Below the pieces are notes generated by a model. That model was not told where the DNA came from and did not search any database. It was given only the letters and a program-made list of their open reading frames with translations. A stretch of DNA of 64,000 nt from Branchiostoma floridae. Taxonomy: Eukaryota > Chordata > Leptocardii > Amphioxiformes > Branchiostomatidae. The DNA lies in the NCBI RefSeq assembly GCF_000003815.2, contig NC_049989.1, forward strand, positions 15,690,883 through 15,754,882. The letters are read 5' to 3'. Within the stretch, counting starts at the first letter, position 1. Every line of letters starts with the position of its first letter. Position numbers and translations under genes: made by a program. This document shows, piece after piece, positions 35,651-46,762 of this stretch.

Positions 35651-38600
35651 CTATAACGTACTTCTTTGTATGTTGAGGTTTGCACTGACATTACCTTTCC
35701 TTCCACCGGTCTGTTCAGGAGACAGTGTCGTCTCTGGCATGTCTATCTTAATCGCTATCGTTTCCGCCTGGCACATTCTACTACAGGGAAATATAATAGA
35801 ATAACAACCGAACACAGCTCCCATAAACAGCAAAGAGCCTGTGAGACAAGACAGAATGTAATTCTCCCTGGTGTATGCGTGTTTCATTCTCAGGAGATAT
35901 GGTGGGGGTGTAGGTACAGCCGGGACCACTGTTAGATCTACCGTTGCTGTTCTATTCCCTCCGCCATTGTATGCCAAACAGACATACTTCCCAGCATCGG
36001 CGGTGGTAACGTTTTTGATAGTCAGCGTCCCGACGGAGCGTAGGGTTTGGTTCATGCTAATACGTCCCCAAGGTAAGCCGGATAGAATAACCCTCTTGTT
36101 GGGAGCAATCCAGTTGACGGTTGACGCAGCGCCGCTTGACACGAAGCAAGACAGTTTGGCGTCCCGGCCGACAGAAGCGTTTAGCGCCGAAGGCTTGACG
36201 GCCACGGTCGGTACACTACACGTCATAAGGTTATCGTACGCCCGAGTCTTCAGATATGTAAACAAGTTCTTATTCCTCCACAGAGGGGGACTGTTACATG
36301 TTATAGCCTTGATACTTACGTTCGGTGTCAATGCAAACCACTTCAAGTTACAATCACACTTCCACGTAGTACCAGTGATATTTAAAGAAACGACTGTCTT
36401 GAGACTTCCAAAAACCTTCCGTCTTAAAGGCTGTAGCTGAGGATTACCGCTTAAATCTAAGACCCTTAAGCTGTCTACTCCTATGAAACCCATCTCTCGG
36501 ACATCCAAGATGTTGAGACTCTTAAGATAAAGATTCTGGAGCTTGTTTAGTCCGTTGAAATCGTAGGGCTGGATGTAGCGGATCGGATTTCCAGAGAGAC
36601 TGAGATTGACCAAAGAAGGAATTTTTAGGATTGCTTGCGAAGGCACGCCGGTGAGAGACCCACCATTCAGAGACAAAGTCTTAAGATTCAACCCGCTGAA
36701 CGCGTACGGGTGAACGCGTCGTAGTCCCTTCCAGAAGCTAAGATCTACCGAAGTCAGGTTTGGAAGATACGGAATCGCCTTGGAGGGAAGATAAGAGAGT
36801 GGAAACTTCTGCATTTGGAGAGTTTGGAGGGAGAGGAGAGTGCGGAGTGGTTTGGTGATGTGGGCGATGTTGGTGACGCGGCAACCCCTGAGATACATCC
36901 GCGTGATGGCGGTGACACCAGCGAACGCGTTCTCGGTGATGAAGCTAACGGGGTTGTCGCGGAGGTCCAGGGTCTGGAGTGACGCCAGCCCCGTGAAGAC
37001 GTAAGACGACAGGACGGAGATCCTGTTCTTGCTCAGGTCCAGCCGAGACACGCGCTGTAACCCCCGGAAGGAGTTTCGTGGGATCTGTGGGGAAAAGGTT
37101 TTAACAGATAACGTTAACACAAACATAAAGACTTACCCACAAAAACAAAAAAAGGCGCACACCCTTCTTCAGAAAAACAACAACACTAAATCCTATGCAA
37201 TTCGTAACGTGAAGTTTTTGCACTATTGACAGGATACTAATTAACGGTTAATGACCCGTCCCGAGGTGTGTATGGTGTCATAACGCCTGGGCCTTTGCTA
37301 TAACCACCGAATAAAATCACCGAGTGAGCGAAGCGAATACGTACGTACGTGTGAATACGTACCCTAATTATCTTGTCAACCCCAAGCCATGTACAACCCT
37401 GACCCTGAGGATGATCAGTAGGTCGTATTTTTTGCACCTAAGGCCATGTTGATTTGATTGTATGGATGGCATCCAGCCGTGCATTAATTTTTGACCGTTT
37501 CCAAAAAAAAGTTTCAACTATAATGCAATTCGTACAAAACAGTTGGAAAATGAGCAAATATATATATATGCTGTAGGTTGCACAAATGATATCGGAAAAC
37601 GTATGCTAGTGTCATGGAATGCCAACGTCGATTCCAAGGTCAAAGAAGGAGACGTGAATGTTCTTTTGAATTTTTTTGCACACGTTCGCATCATTTTGGG
37701 GCTCCCAGAAAATGTCATCTAAAGTATGTATGCATGTATGGCCTAATCATAAAACATTACCTCTACCAACAAATATATTTGGCTATTCCTGCCAATGCCA
37801 ATGTTTATTGCAAGTGCATGCCCAATGGCTAATTGCAAGTACAAACAACACGTATAATAAAAAAAGTACAATGGTGCTAGGAACTACATTCTATAAATAA
37901 GACTTCCAGTTCTGCACTATTGAGATTATGCCCGTTAGTGTTAGTAGCCACGGCGAAAACGTAATTCAAGCTGTACATGTACTATGCATACAGTGCAGTG
38001 CCCTACGTACCACCCAGAGGGCGTTCCTGCTCAGTGTCAGCCTCCTCAGGTTGGATAGTCCAGTAAACGACCCATCGGCGATCGTTTTGATCCTGTTCTG
38101 GTCCAGGTGAAGTGTTCTCAGACTCGCGAAGTTGGCGAACAGCCCCCTGGGAACCTTCGTCAGTTTCCCGCCACGGAAACTCAGAGCGCGGGTGTCGACG
38201 GGAACGCTGAGGTTGCAATTGTAAAGAATATTGAAATTAACTTAGGCCACAGCAAGTAAATTCTATGGATGACATCCTCTGCAGATTGCAAAAATAGTGC
38301 GATAGGGCGAAAAAAAACAAGATGGGTGAAAAAAAAAACATGATGGCTACATTTTCAAAAATAGACACTATAAAGTTGTAATGACTGTTGTAAAAAGAAT
38401 TAAAGGGACAAAACATGGTATCAGAGCCAACAAGGCATTCATTCCTATATTTAAGACATGTACTGTTGTGGCAAAAGTGACACTAGTGTGGTAGACTGGC
38501 ATCACCAACAAAGTTGGTAACCACACTCATAGCTATAGCTTCCATGTTGGTGTCCCTTTTACAATTATCCAATAAGTTTCATTTCTACAACTACAGTCCT

Positions 38601-39506
38601 GGGTACTTCACAAGTGTCACTTCTACCAATACAATTATAGGCTACAACACAATATACATGTATTTGCTCATTTTGGTACTTTATCGCCATGTTGGCCATC
38701 CCTGCAGAAGAAAAAAAATCTTGTTTTTTTCTTCTCTGAAATCAGGCGAAAATTAATGCGCGCGCTGATGTCATCCATAACATTTACTTGCTGTGACCTT
38801 ATGCTTCTCTGATAACACGTTCACCTTTATCCGCGGTATAACCTATATCCGTTGTTTTTAAAGACAGTGTATTAATGGATTCCAAGTCGGCGGACAGTGG
38901 TTTCATACTGCAATATTTTCAATATTGCAATTTCATACCACCGTTCCTCAAATTGATATCGCTATACCGTTTTTTAAAACTACGGATATAGGGTACCCGG
39001 CGGTTCAAGTTGAACTAGCTTTAACCGCAATAGCATTTTCACATTTATTTGTAATAGAGAGTATATAAAACCACTAGTGGGATTTTAATTGAAAACTACT
39101 TGATGAAACGAGTGTTAGTTTCAGTAACGGTTCGCCTTTTTAAGTGAAAAAAGTGAGAAAAAAAAACGTAGCTGTAATAAAGTGCTTCACGTTGACTGCA
39201 TCTAGTGCAAAAATTCAAATGAGTTAGACACCAATATTTCAATAGTTAAAGTGTAAATGTATTCTCTCAATACCTAGACATTGCGTCCAAAGATGACCAT
39301 ATACAGGTGACTGTAGCTGTGGCACTGTTACAGCTACACCCAGTCACACACATCACACCACGCCGTACCCTGTCCACTTCCACAGTATCATCGGTTGTAG
39401 ATTCAGCTTGAACAAGGTGGTGAAGTCCCACTGTCCAAAGAACTTGCGTCGTCAAGAGGTAGTATACTAGGTACTGGCCGAGCTTTGTGGTCGTCTGGTC
39501 GCCCAT
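35651..39506 (-). CDS. LRR-Ig single-pass transmembrane receptor
   Basis: Exons are 39506-39274, 38206-38011 and 37084-35651 (1863 nt, 620 residues), joined at AG|C and in phase 0. Exon 1 gives a hydrophobic signal peptide (LVYYLLTTQVLWTVGL) and a cysteine-rich LRR N-cap (CVTGCSCNSATATVTC). Leucine-rich repeats follow through exon 2 and most of exon 3 (LRTLHLDQNRIKTIADGSF, LQTLDLRDNPVSFI and others, about nine to eleven). They are capped by an LRRCT with WKCDCNLKWFA and one Ig domain (LSCF...AGKYVCLAYNG). One membrane span (SCLTGSLLFMGAVFGCYSII, about 551-575) and a tail of about 45 residues complete it. The order matches LRIG/AMIGO/LINGO-type proteins and the expanded amphioxus LRR-Ig set. 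The extracellular ligand is unknown and the tail has no signalling domain I recognise. Confidence 0.9.
37442..37743. mobile_element. Harbinger-like MITE, 302 bp
   Basis: GGCCATGTTGATTTGATT at the left and an inverted CATGTATGGCC at the right are flanked by TAA on both sides (37439-37441 and 37744-37746). It lies in intron 2 of the LRR-Ig gene. Confidence 0.65.
38245..38798. mobile_element. Harbinger-like MITE, 554 bp, with TTA duplication
   Basis: Reverse-orientation copy of 32255-32789. Termini GGCCACAGCAAGTAAATTC and TTACTTGCTGTGACC are flanked by TTA on both sides (38242-38244 and 38799-38801). It sits 35 bp upstream of the exon 2 acceptor of the LRR-Ig gene. Confidence 0.9.
38814..39022. 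mobile_element. MITE, GTTCACCTTTATCCGCGG family
   Basis: Starts ACGTTCACCTTTATCCGCGG and ends with the inverted GTTGAACTAGCTT, with internal AAGTCGGCGGACAGTGG. It is adjacent to the Harbinger-like element in the same LRR-Ig intron. Confidence 0.75.
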
Positions 39507-39599
39507 TCTAATGTCTGTGAAAGGCACAAAACATAGCATTCGTTTTTTGAAGCATAAAAGTAACTTCGTTCAAGACCCTTGTAGGGCCCAGTGACACAT

Positions 39600-39826
39600 A
39601 GGGCAGCAAGTTTCCTTGTTGTTTCAGTAGTAAGGTATATTTCTGCAGGGAGGCGTTGCTAGCCCTACTCCTTTAAACATATATACTCGGGGCATCCCCA
39701 TTTTACGTTCTTCCAAAAGACAGGTTCTCTGCCTCAACAGAAAGAGTTCCAGGTAACCAACTAATATTGGAACCGGAAATTCAACTGTGTGGCTGCTACC
39801 AGTTGAGCTACAGGGACAACAGTGTG
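39600..39826 (-). mobile_element. tRNA-derived SINE
   Basis: On the minus strand it begins GTCCCTGTAGCTCAACTGGT, a good pol III A box, followed about 40 bp later by a GGTTCCAATAT box-B-like word and a unique body (GGGGATGCCCCGAG...). It lies just upstream of the LRR-Ig gene. Confidence 0.7.
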
Positions 39827-39986
39827 CATGTTGTGAAATACAATGCGTATTGAAACTGTCCCATTGCAAAGAACCCATTGTGTTCCGTCCGTGGGATCAA
39901 CTAAGCATCATATCTTTCTTTGTAAACCGCGGATACATAAAAGATATTACGACGACCTTGTGAAAATAAAAGCCCTTCGCGAATAT

Positions 39987-40119
39987 AAGCCTAGGTATCA
40001 TCCTCCGTAGTTACCATCCTCCGTAGTTACCACTGGTTCTTTCTTTTCACTTCAGAATCTGTTCTATAAAGCTTGGAAAGTTTAGCCAGTGGTAACTATA
40101 AAGGGCGGTACCCAGGCTA
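39987..40119. mobile_element. short MITE, TAGCCTGGGTACC termini
   Basis: AAGCCTAGGTATCATCC at the left faces GGCGGTACCCAGGCTAT at the right, with an inner inverted GTTACCACTGG pair. The same termini bound 52446-52836. Confidence 0.65.
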
Positions 40120-40734
40120 TCAAAACATGGATGACATAGAAAAGCTACCGTTCTGCTGTTCAACCATTGTGTTTTTGTATAGGACACCTGTGAATGCGAT
40201 GTGGATCAACCACTGGGACAATTAAGGATGGTCGTGATATTCTAGAAATCCCAATATTTTTTTATATACTCTACATCTCGATTTTTTCACGTACACATGT
40301 AGTTATAAGTATTTGGCGCGTACCACAAAAATAGGATGGTGTCGGTCATGTAAACAGCAAAAGATTACGACGAATCAGACGCGTCATAGCTTCCAAAAAA
40401 TTGAGTAAATGTTAGCAGCATAATATAACGATAACTTTACCATAGACTTTCTGATGGCATTTATGTGCACTTATTGTAATTATAACTGTTACAGAGGTAG
40501 CATGACTGGGCATTACTCTCACTTCATCAGACTTCTTTGTAGCAATGTTTGATTATCTCTGAGTCAGTGAAGTAATCTTCCCAAAATACACACAATGCTA
40601 TACATTTTCAGGATATCGACTAAAACTCAGTTCTCCATTTATCTATAGAAAAAAATGGCCTGAATACTAGCGTTACCTCTCATAAAATGGTTTTCATGGG
40701 AGGAAAGAAATTAACCAATTCCAGGGTCTTTTTA

Positions 40735-41094
40735 TACATAACTCGTTATGTGTATGGATTGTTCTCAATATGATGACAAACGCACAGAGCTGTTCACATT
40801 ACTTTCCGCTCGCTCTAAAATTTTGCTACTCTCTGTTCGATAGATAAATTCAAGTACATTCTGGGAGGCGAAAATCCACATTGTGTACAAGTAGGCAAAT
40901 ATATTCACGATTGTTTATACCGTAGAACCAATAGTGTAAATGACATGCTAGACCCTTTATGTTGATGTATCCATACATATAGATATCCATATATATGTGT
41001 TTAGTTGTACTGTAAGTAGTTGTTATTCATGTAGACCTTACGAAAGTCGCTGTACTTTTGTCGTTGTCAATAAAGATTGTTTGTGTTCTAAATC
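40735..41094 (+). mobile_element. LINE 3' end, copy 1
   Basis: It shares with 41590-41795 and, inverted, 61935-62600 a stretch containing GTAGAACCAATAGTGTAAAT, ATGACATGCTAGACCC and CTTACGAAAGTCGCTGTACT, ending at CAATAAAGATTGT. Broken coding text just upstream resembles the zinc-finger end of a non-LTR reverse transcriptase. Confidence 0.75.
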
Positions 41095-41224
41095 CGTGGC
41101 TATACACAACATTTTAGGTACATTTTCTATGTTTTGCATGTCAAACGAGACCTCTATTTAACGTCCTATCGGAGATACTAGCTAAATATTTTCCCGAGTG
41201 GAGTGAAGAAAGTCGCGTAAAGTA

Positions 41225-41330
41225 TACCTTTCCCAGGGGCACACCATTAACGGGACTTTTAAGCAGATTCGAACCCAGGACCTAGAGGTTCTGGACCAAA
41301 CATCCTACTATTACACCTCACCGGGTCCAG
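41225..41330 (-). other. possible tRNA-like SINE fragment
   Basis: On the minus strand, GGTCCTGGGTTCGAATCTGC matches a pol III B box. I cannot draw a cloverleaf or find a matching A box at the usual distance. From 41100 to 43180 I see no gene. Confidence 0.25.
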
Positions 41331-41589
41331 TCTCTGTTATGGTGCGTGAGGAAGAAAGAAAATATAAAACAGCCTCTGCAGGTATCAAACTACGTACAGT
41401 CATGGCATTTTAGTCCGTGACTGCCCCCATGGTTCGTCTATGGATACGTACTTTCAATGGGTACGTGAATGGCACCATGTGAAAGTCGCTACAGAATCTT
41501 ATAGCCGTCAATATGTTTGTCCGTCTAAGGTCCTGGGTTCATATCATGTCATACTACTTACCGATCTTGTGCTGTTTGGAAAGGTATTT

Positions 41590-41795
41590 AACACGACAAG
41601 TAGGCAAATATATCCACGAATGCTTATACCGTAGAACCAATAGTATAAATGACATGCTAGACCCTATATGTTGATTTATTCATACCTATAGATATTCATA
41701 TATGTGTGTTTAGTTGTACTGTAAGTAGCTATCATACTTGTCGGACCTTACGAAAGTCGCTGTACTTTTGTCGTGTCAATAAAGATTGTCCTCTC
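41590..41795 (+). mobile_element. LINE 3' end, copy 2
   Basis: Truncated further than the copy at 40735, starting within AAGTAGGCAAATATAT and ending at the same CAATAAAGATTGT point. The two copies are under 1 kb apart in the same orientation. Confidence 0.75.
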
Positions 41796-43184
41796 TTCAC
41801 TCAGGTCAGTAAATGGGAACATGGCCATGACTTGGGTTGGGGAGGTAAAAGACGATGGAAGGAGCTCTGCCACTCAATACCTTATATAGTATAGATAATA
41901 GCCCACAGCCCTACGGCCTAAAAAACACTATGGGGATACTTTTACCTTTACCGCCCAAAAAAGCAACGAAAGACATTTTCAATTTGCAACAAGAAAATCG
42001 TCTTACCTTTCTGGGGAACACAGTCGCAAGATTCAGGTTATGTGTATTTCACGGCAATCTATCGTCTCTGCCACTTTCAGCTCTCACTTGTTCAGTAACT
42101 CTCTCACCCTTGTAATGCTTGACTGGTCCATTGGGACAGCACATATTGCTGAGCGAAAGGGGTGATAGCAAGTAAAAAAAAGTACATAAGTAAACGACAA
42201 TTTAAGTAAACTATACGCATTTTTTGTATAATCTGCTTGAGAATTAGTTTTGGATTCACGGAAAAAAATCAACGTAAAATATAGATTTTTAACGATTTTC
42301 TTAATCATACGTTTTTATGATATGACACCTGTTGAATGGAATGCACCTGTCCTTACGTGTCCTTCTTCGGCCAACGCCTTTTTTTCATTATTGTCCTTTA
42401 TGTCCTATTAAACACCAAATCAATAATTCATAAGCGATGTTTTGGGCTCATCAATTTTTCATACGACACTTGTATACCACACAATAACACAAGACCCACA
42501 CAATTCAAAAGGTAACGTTATCAACACCACAAATTACGCACCACTTTGTGTATAGCATACAAACGTACATCTGATCACGTTACCATTTCTTTTCAGCGAA
42601 AACTCACCGACATATTTTTCTCTCGAAAACGCTGTAATAGTAATAAACTATATATAACTTGGTGTGCCGCATGTTTGACACACAAGAGCAGTCTTTGTGG
42701 TAACGATATGTCCTGAACTATATTTCAGCATGCAGTCTATAATCAGAAAATACTTAATACAAGATGTGAGGTTTGAAATGCGATACTCCAATCCTGGATT
42801 ACCAGAAATAGCAACAATACCTGTCAAAATCCGTATAAGTAATAACGGGCTTTAGGTTTTGGCATGTGAGCAATCTTTTGTCAACGAAAGATTTTACATC
42901 CCTGGACTTCTTTGGAACTGATGTTCTTGCATGTTGTGTTTTGAATATGATATTAGTTTATACACCTTTTGATTTGGTGCTGGTGGATAGCTTTTTGGCT
43001 CAGAATGATATAATTTTTGAACCCTTAGTAACGTTAGCTTTTTTTCTTTAACTTATGCTGCAATTTAGATTTGTTTTCCAGTTTTAAACAGGACAATTCA
43101 AGAGGGATTTGTGTTCGATAGGTATCCATATGGGTCAAATCGTTCATTTCTTCAGATCCGTGTATAGACCTTTTGGGCTAGTAG

Positions 43185-43425
43185 CAAATAGGGCAGCACG
43201 TTTCCTTGCTGTTTCTTTAGCCACGGTATATTTTTACGGGGAGGGGTTTCTAGTCATCGAACACAGAACCTCAATGTTCCTTCCAAAAGATTAGCGCAGC
43301 CCCAACCAAAATGCCCTACCCAGGATTGAACCGCACTCTCCAAGTTACCAACTAATAGACATAATTGGAGCCATTAACTAAACTCCGAGGCTGCTAATAG
43401 TTTAGCTGTAGTGACATCACTTAAG
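43185..43425 (-). mobile_element. tRNA-derived SINE
   Basis: The minus strand has TACAGCTAAACTATTAGCAG (A-box-like) and GCGGTTCAATCCTGG (a canonical B box, GGTTCRANYCC), followed by the family body GGGTAGGGC and GGGGCTGCGC. The copy at 39600-39826 has the same layout. Confidence 0.75.
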
Positions 43426-43752
43426 GTGACCATATGGGCTGAGACAACCTTGCCTGAAAGCCTTGCTCAGCATTAGTCCACTCCAGAGTTGCCATCCAAA
43501 ACAGCAAAACATCATGATAGATGGGAGAACTAAATAGACAGACTGGTTGGTGGGACAGCAACTCAAGTGAGCAAAAGCTCAACAATACTTGTTGCTAGAC
43601 TACAACATTTAGGGATAACTTAAACAATTCTTACTTCACACAATTTTATCATCAAATTTGTGATTGATGACGCTACACACAAAAACACGCAGACTCTGCT
43701 CCAATAAGATTTTATATATATTTGGAATAAAAATCATTAGACCTACTTTCAC

Positions 43753-44498
43753 TTAAGGTTNNNNNNNNNNNNNNNNNNNNNNNNNNNNNNNNNNNNNNNN
43801 NNNNNNNNNNNNNNNNNNNNNNNNNNNNNNNNNNNNNNNNNNNNNNNNNNNNNNNNNNNNATTGGCATCTTGACCTTCTACTGTTTTCTTGTAAATGAAT
43901 TAAGAACGAATGGAGCCGTAACGAATGTTGATATATGGGCATCAAAGAATTCTAAATCTGATTTTTTGGGGGGCCAAATGGTGACGTCATCATTTTATTG
44001 CCTCTGATAATATTTTTTTCTATGACAAAATACAGCACTTTGGTACATACCACTGTAATGAAACTTCGTTTTTCGTTGCATAATGATGAAAGCTACAAAC
44101 TCACGGTTGCGCAAACTGATATCTACTAACGATCTGTAGTTATTAAGAATTAATTTTTTTTAATTAGATGAAAGCAAACATTTTGTAATTACTACAGATC
44201 AGTAGTAAGTATCAATTTGCGCAACCGTGAGTTTGTAGCTTTTATCATTATGCAACGAAAAACGAAGTTTCATTACAGTGGTATGTACCAAAGTGCTGTA
44301 TTTTGTCATAGAAAAAAATAATATCAGAGGCGATAAAAATGATGACGTCATCAATTTGGTCCCCCAAAAATCAGATTTAGAATTCTTTAATGCCCATCTA
44401 TCAACATTCGTTACGGCTCCATTCGTTCTTAATTCATTAATAAGAAAACAGTGGAAGGTCAAAATGCCAATTTAGCCAACCGAGAAACCTTAAATGTA
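43753..44498. mobile_element. TTAA-flanked foldback element, interrupted by the gap
   Basis: Two inverted arms of about 270 bp (43861-44135 and 44190-44473) are nearly identical and meet at an A/T-rich loop near 44150. The outer ends read TTAAGGTT on the left and AACCTTAA on the right, so the ends are GGTT and the likely target is TTAA. The element is non-coding. TTAA targets are used by piggyBac and Kolobok transposons. Confidence 0.8.
43761..43860. other. assembly gap (100 N)
   Basis: Placed inside the left arm of the foldback element. The right arm has only about 13 bp (44474-44486) where the gap has 100 N, so the true missing length is probably very small. Confidence 0.97.
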
Positions 44499-44672
44499 CA
44501 CGTAAAGCTCTCACATAATATGAAAATATACACTCCTCAATGGTTACTCAACAATAAATGTCTAGTAGAACGGGGCCTTTATACATTTGTAGGTACAAAA
44601 TATCTTGAAGTGTCTAAGTCCTGAGTCTCTTTATACACAGGGTCATTGTCATGTAACCTCATGTAGTTGTTA

Positions 44673-44857
44673 GGCCTGTTCACACTTGTGCGGATATTCA
44701 AATTTGTACAGGTTGCATATTGACATGTGATAAGGTTTGCGGGAAGGTTATTCTTTTACTTTGATCCACGGTTGTGCTGCCTGGATATATAATTTTACAT
44801 AAGCCAAAATTATGTCAATATGCAACTCATATGGACTTGAAAATTTGAAGGGGCCCT
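44673..44857. mobile_element. MITE, GGCCTGTTCACACTTG termini
   Basis: Begins AGGCCTGTTCACACTTGTGC, has an inner inverted GCATATTGACAT pair and ends GGGGCCCTAA. Related text occurs at 50935-51110, 51480-51870 and 53580-53600. Confidence 0.55.
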
Positions 44858-45195
44858 AAGCTACATGTTCCTGAAATACAACTGCTGACATTACATTTAA
44901 GTGGCTTTATCCTGTTCACTGGCCTTCTTTGAAATTATAAAAAGGTAATATTCACTTGTTGAATACATTTTAGCACATGTATAAAAGGTTTGGCTATTTA
45001 GTAAATAGCTGATGAAACTACAATGCAATGTTCACTACCAAAACCCATCTTCAGTACAATTCAGGATAGCAAGCCCCTACAGAGACAACCAAAGTGTTCT
45101 CATTAATAGTTTTACCATTTTCTACTGACATTAGAAGTTCCTTAAAAGCGATATATTAAAAGCTTAATAGTTGCTGAAGTCCTGAGATGGATGGT

Positions 45196-45434
45196 AATAC
45201 CCCTGTCACATTTATCCACGATCTTCGGGAGTATCGATGGAAGATTGGCCATATTTAAGATCGGCAGAGGGTTGCACATATCTTTCACCTGAAAACCGTC
45301 CCTGTCACATATAAGCCATACTTTGTACCTTGCAATTGTACAATTGTTGTGCAATAAAGTTATTATTATAAGCGAGGCTCGGGCGATTGCCGCAGAAGCG
45401 TCGTCCGATTTTTGCCAAATGTCACAGGGGTATT
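45196..45434. mobile_element. MITE with 18-bp perfect inverted termini
   Basis: AATACCCCTGTCACATTT at 45196 is exactly inverted at 45417-45434. The interior holds a CAATAAAG-TTATTATTATA tail like that of a LINE, so another element may be nested. No gene is present between 44500 and 46300. Confidence 0.75.
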
Positions 45435-46325
45435 TAACCTTAAGGTTGAGAATTTAGATTATACAACATTAAAACAAGTCATATTCCATTTAAGTCACTT
45501 TCCATAGATTCATATGGTCGCAATCTCGAGCTTTTTTTTTGTACAGAAATGTCAGTACTGCATGGATACCAAGTTTCTTGATTCAAATAATTGATCATAA
45601 GGACTTATCTGAGCAGCCATTTGAAAATCTAAATGTTAACATGCTCCAATCTATTCAACATGAGAATTATACATATACATAATTTATGTGCTGTATACAG
45701 AGAAATGATTTTTACATAGTAACATTATCAAATTCAGACAGACACACACAGGGTCATTGACGTATAAACTTATAAAAGGTTTCATAACCACATGGAAGCC
45801 CAAACATAAGGATTTGACATCCTAATGTTCATCATTGTCATTATTCAAAAATTAACGTAAATCTGACTCTTACTTTCAAAGCAAAAAGATTGCACTAAAG
45901 AAGAACATAACATTGTTCATTTTCATTTAAGCATGTAACATTACAACAAATCATCATTTATTATGACCATTTTGAGTCTACAGAATTAAGCACCACACAA
46001 TAAAAAAGTAAAAGTAGAAAAAATATATACAAACTTTAAGGTGAAACTCACACGTATCTCCTTTGTGCTATAAACAATATATGATGCACCTATTCAGACT
46101 TAAACAATCTTCGTCTGCTAAAACAACAAAAGAAAACTTCTGGTTCTATGGCATTATGGTGTCATGACTGATCTGAAATTGGTACTTCTGATTGGTCAAC
46201 GTCACCTGGCTATACAGGCCTTTCATTGAAGTTATAATAATAATAATTTGAAACCTTCAATCAGCAACCATGTTGGCGGGAAATTTGAGCAAGCAGTAGC
46301 AACTCCAGAGGCTACGGTTGTGGCG

Positions 46326-46386
46326 GAGCTCGGAAGTTAAGCAACGTGCAGTCAAGTCAGTACTTGGATGGGAGACCACCATGGAA
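46326..46386 (+). pseudogene. 5S rRNA-like fragment (5S pseudogene or SINE3 head)
   Basis: GAGCTCGGAAGTTAAGCA and, at the right spacing, AGTACTTGGATGGGAGACC match the internal control region of animal 5S rRNA (A box, intermediate element and C box) without gaps over about 60 positions. The 5' third and the 3' end of 5S are absent, so it is not a functional 5S gene. Confidence 0.75.
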
Positions 46387-46762
46387 GACTGGACCATTGC
46401 ACATACTTCTTTCTCTGCTACGATGAAGAGTATGGATCTGAAGCTAAACAGTAAACACACTTCACTACTAGTAGACTAGCCCCTGCTGTAGTGCTTGCAC
46501 CTATGTGTGGCTCAGGGAATAGAAGCGGACATGTTTCTCAGGCCCGATGCGTCGTCTGATCAGGGAAGTAGACCCCCTTTTTATTTGTTCTGATGTATGG
46601 GCAACTTTAGCTTTTAGCTTAGTAGCAACTCCGTGTGTTTTACAGATGTACACTGTAATCCAACATGGCGCAGACAACTTCAAATGAAAAGCATGTATGG
46701 GTCTTGCTATTTTGGCTAATGCTTTGCCCTATTCACTTAGGTTATTTAATTTACGCTTCGTC

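Noticed and set aside
41225-41330. tRNA gene on the minus strand
   Set aside because: Only a B-box match is visible; no cloverleaf or A box at the right distance.
46326-46386. Functional 5S rRNA gene
   Set aside because: About half of the 5S sequence is missing at the two ends.
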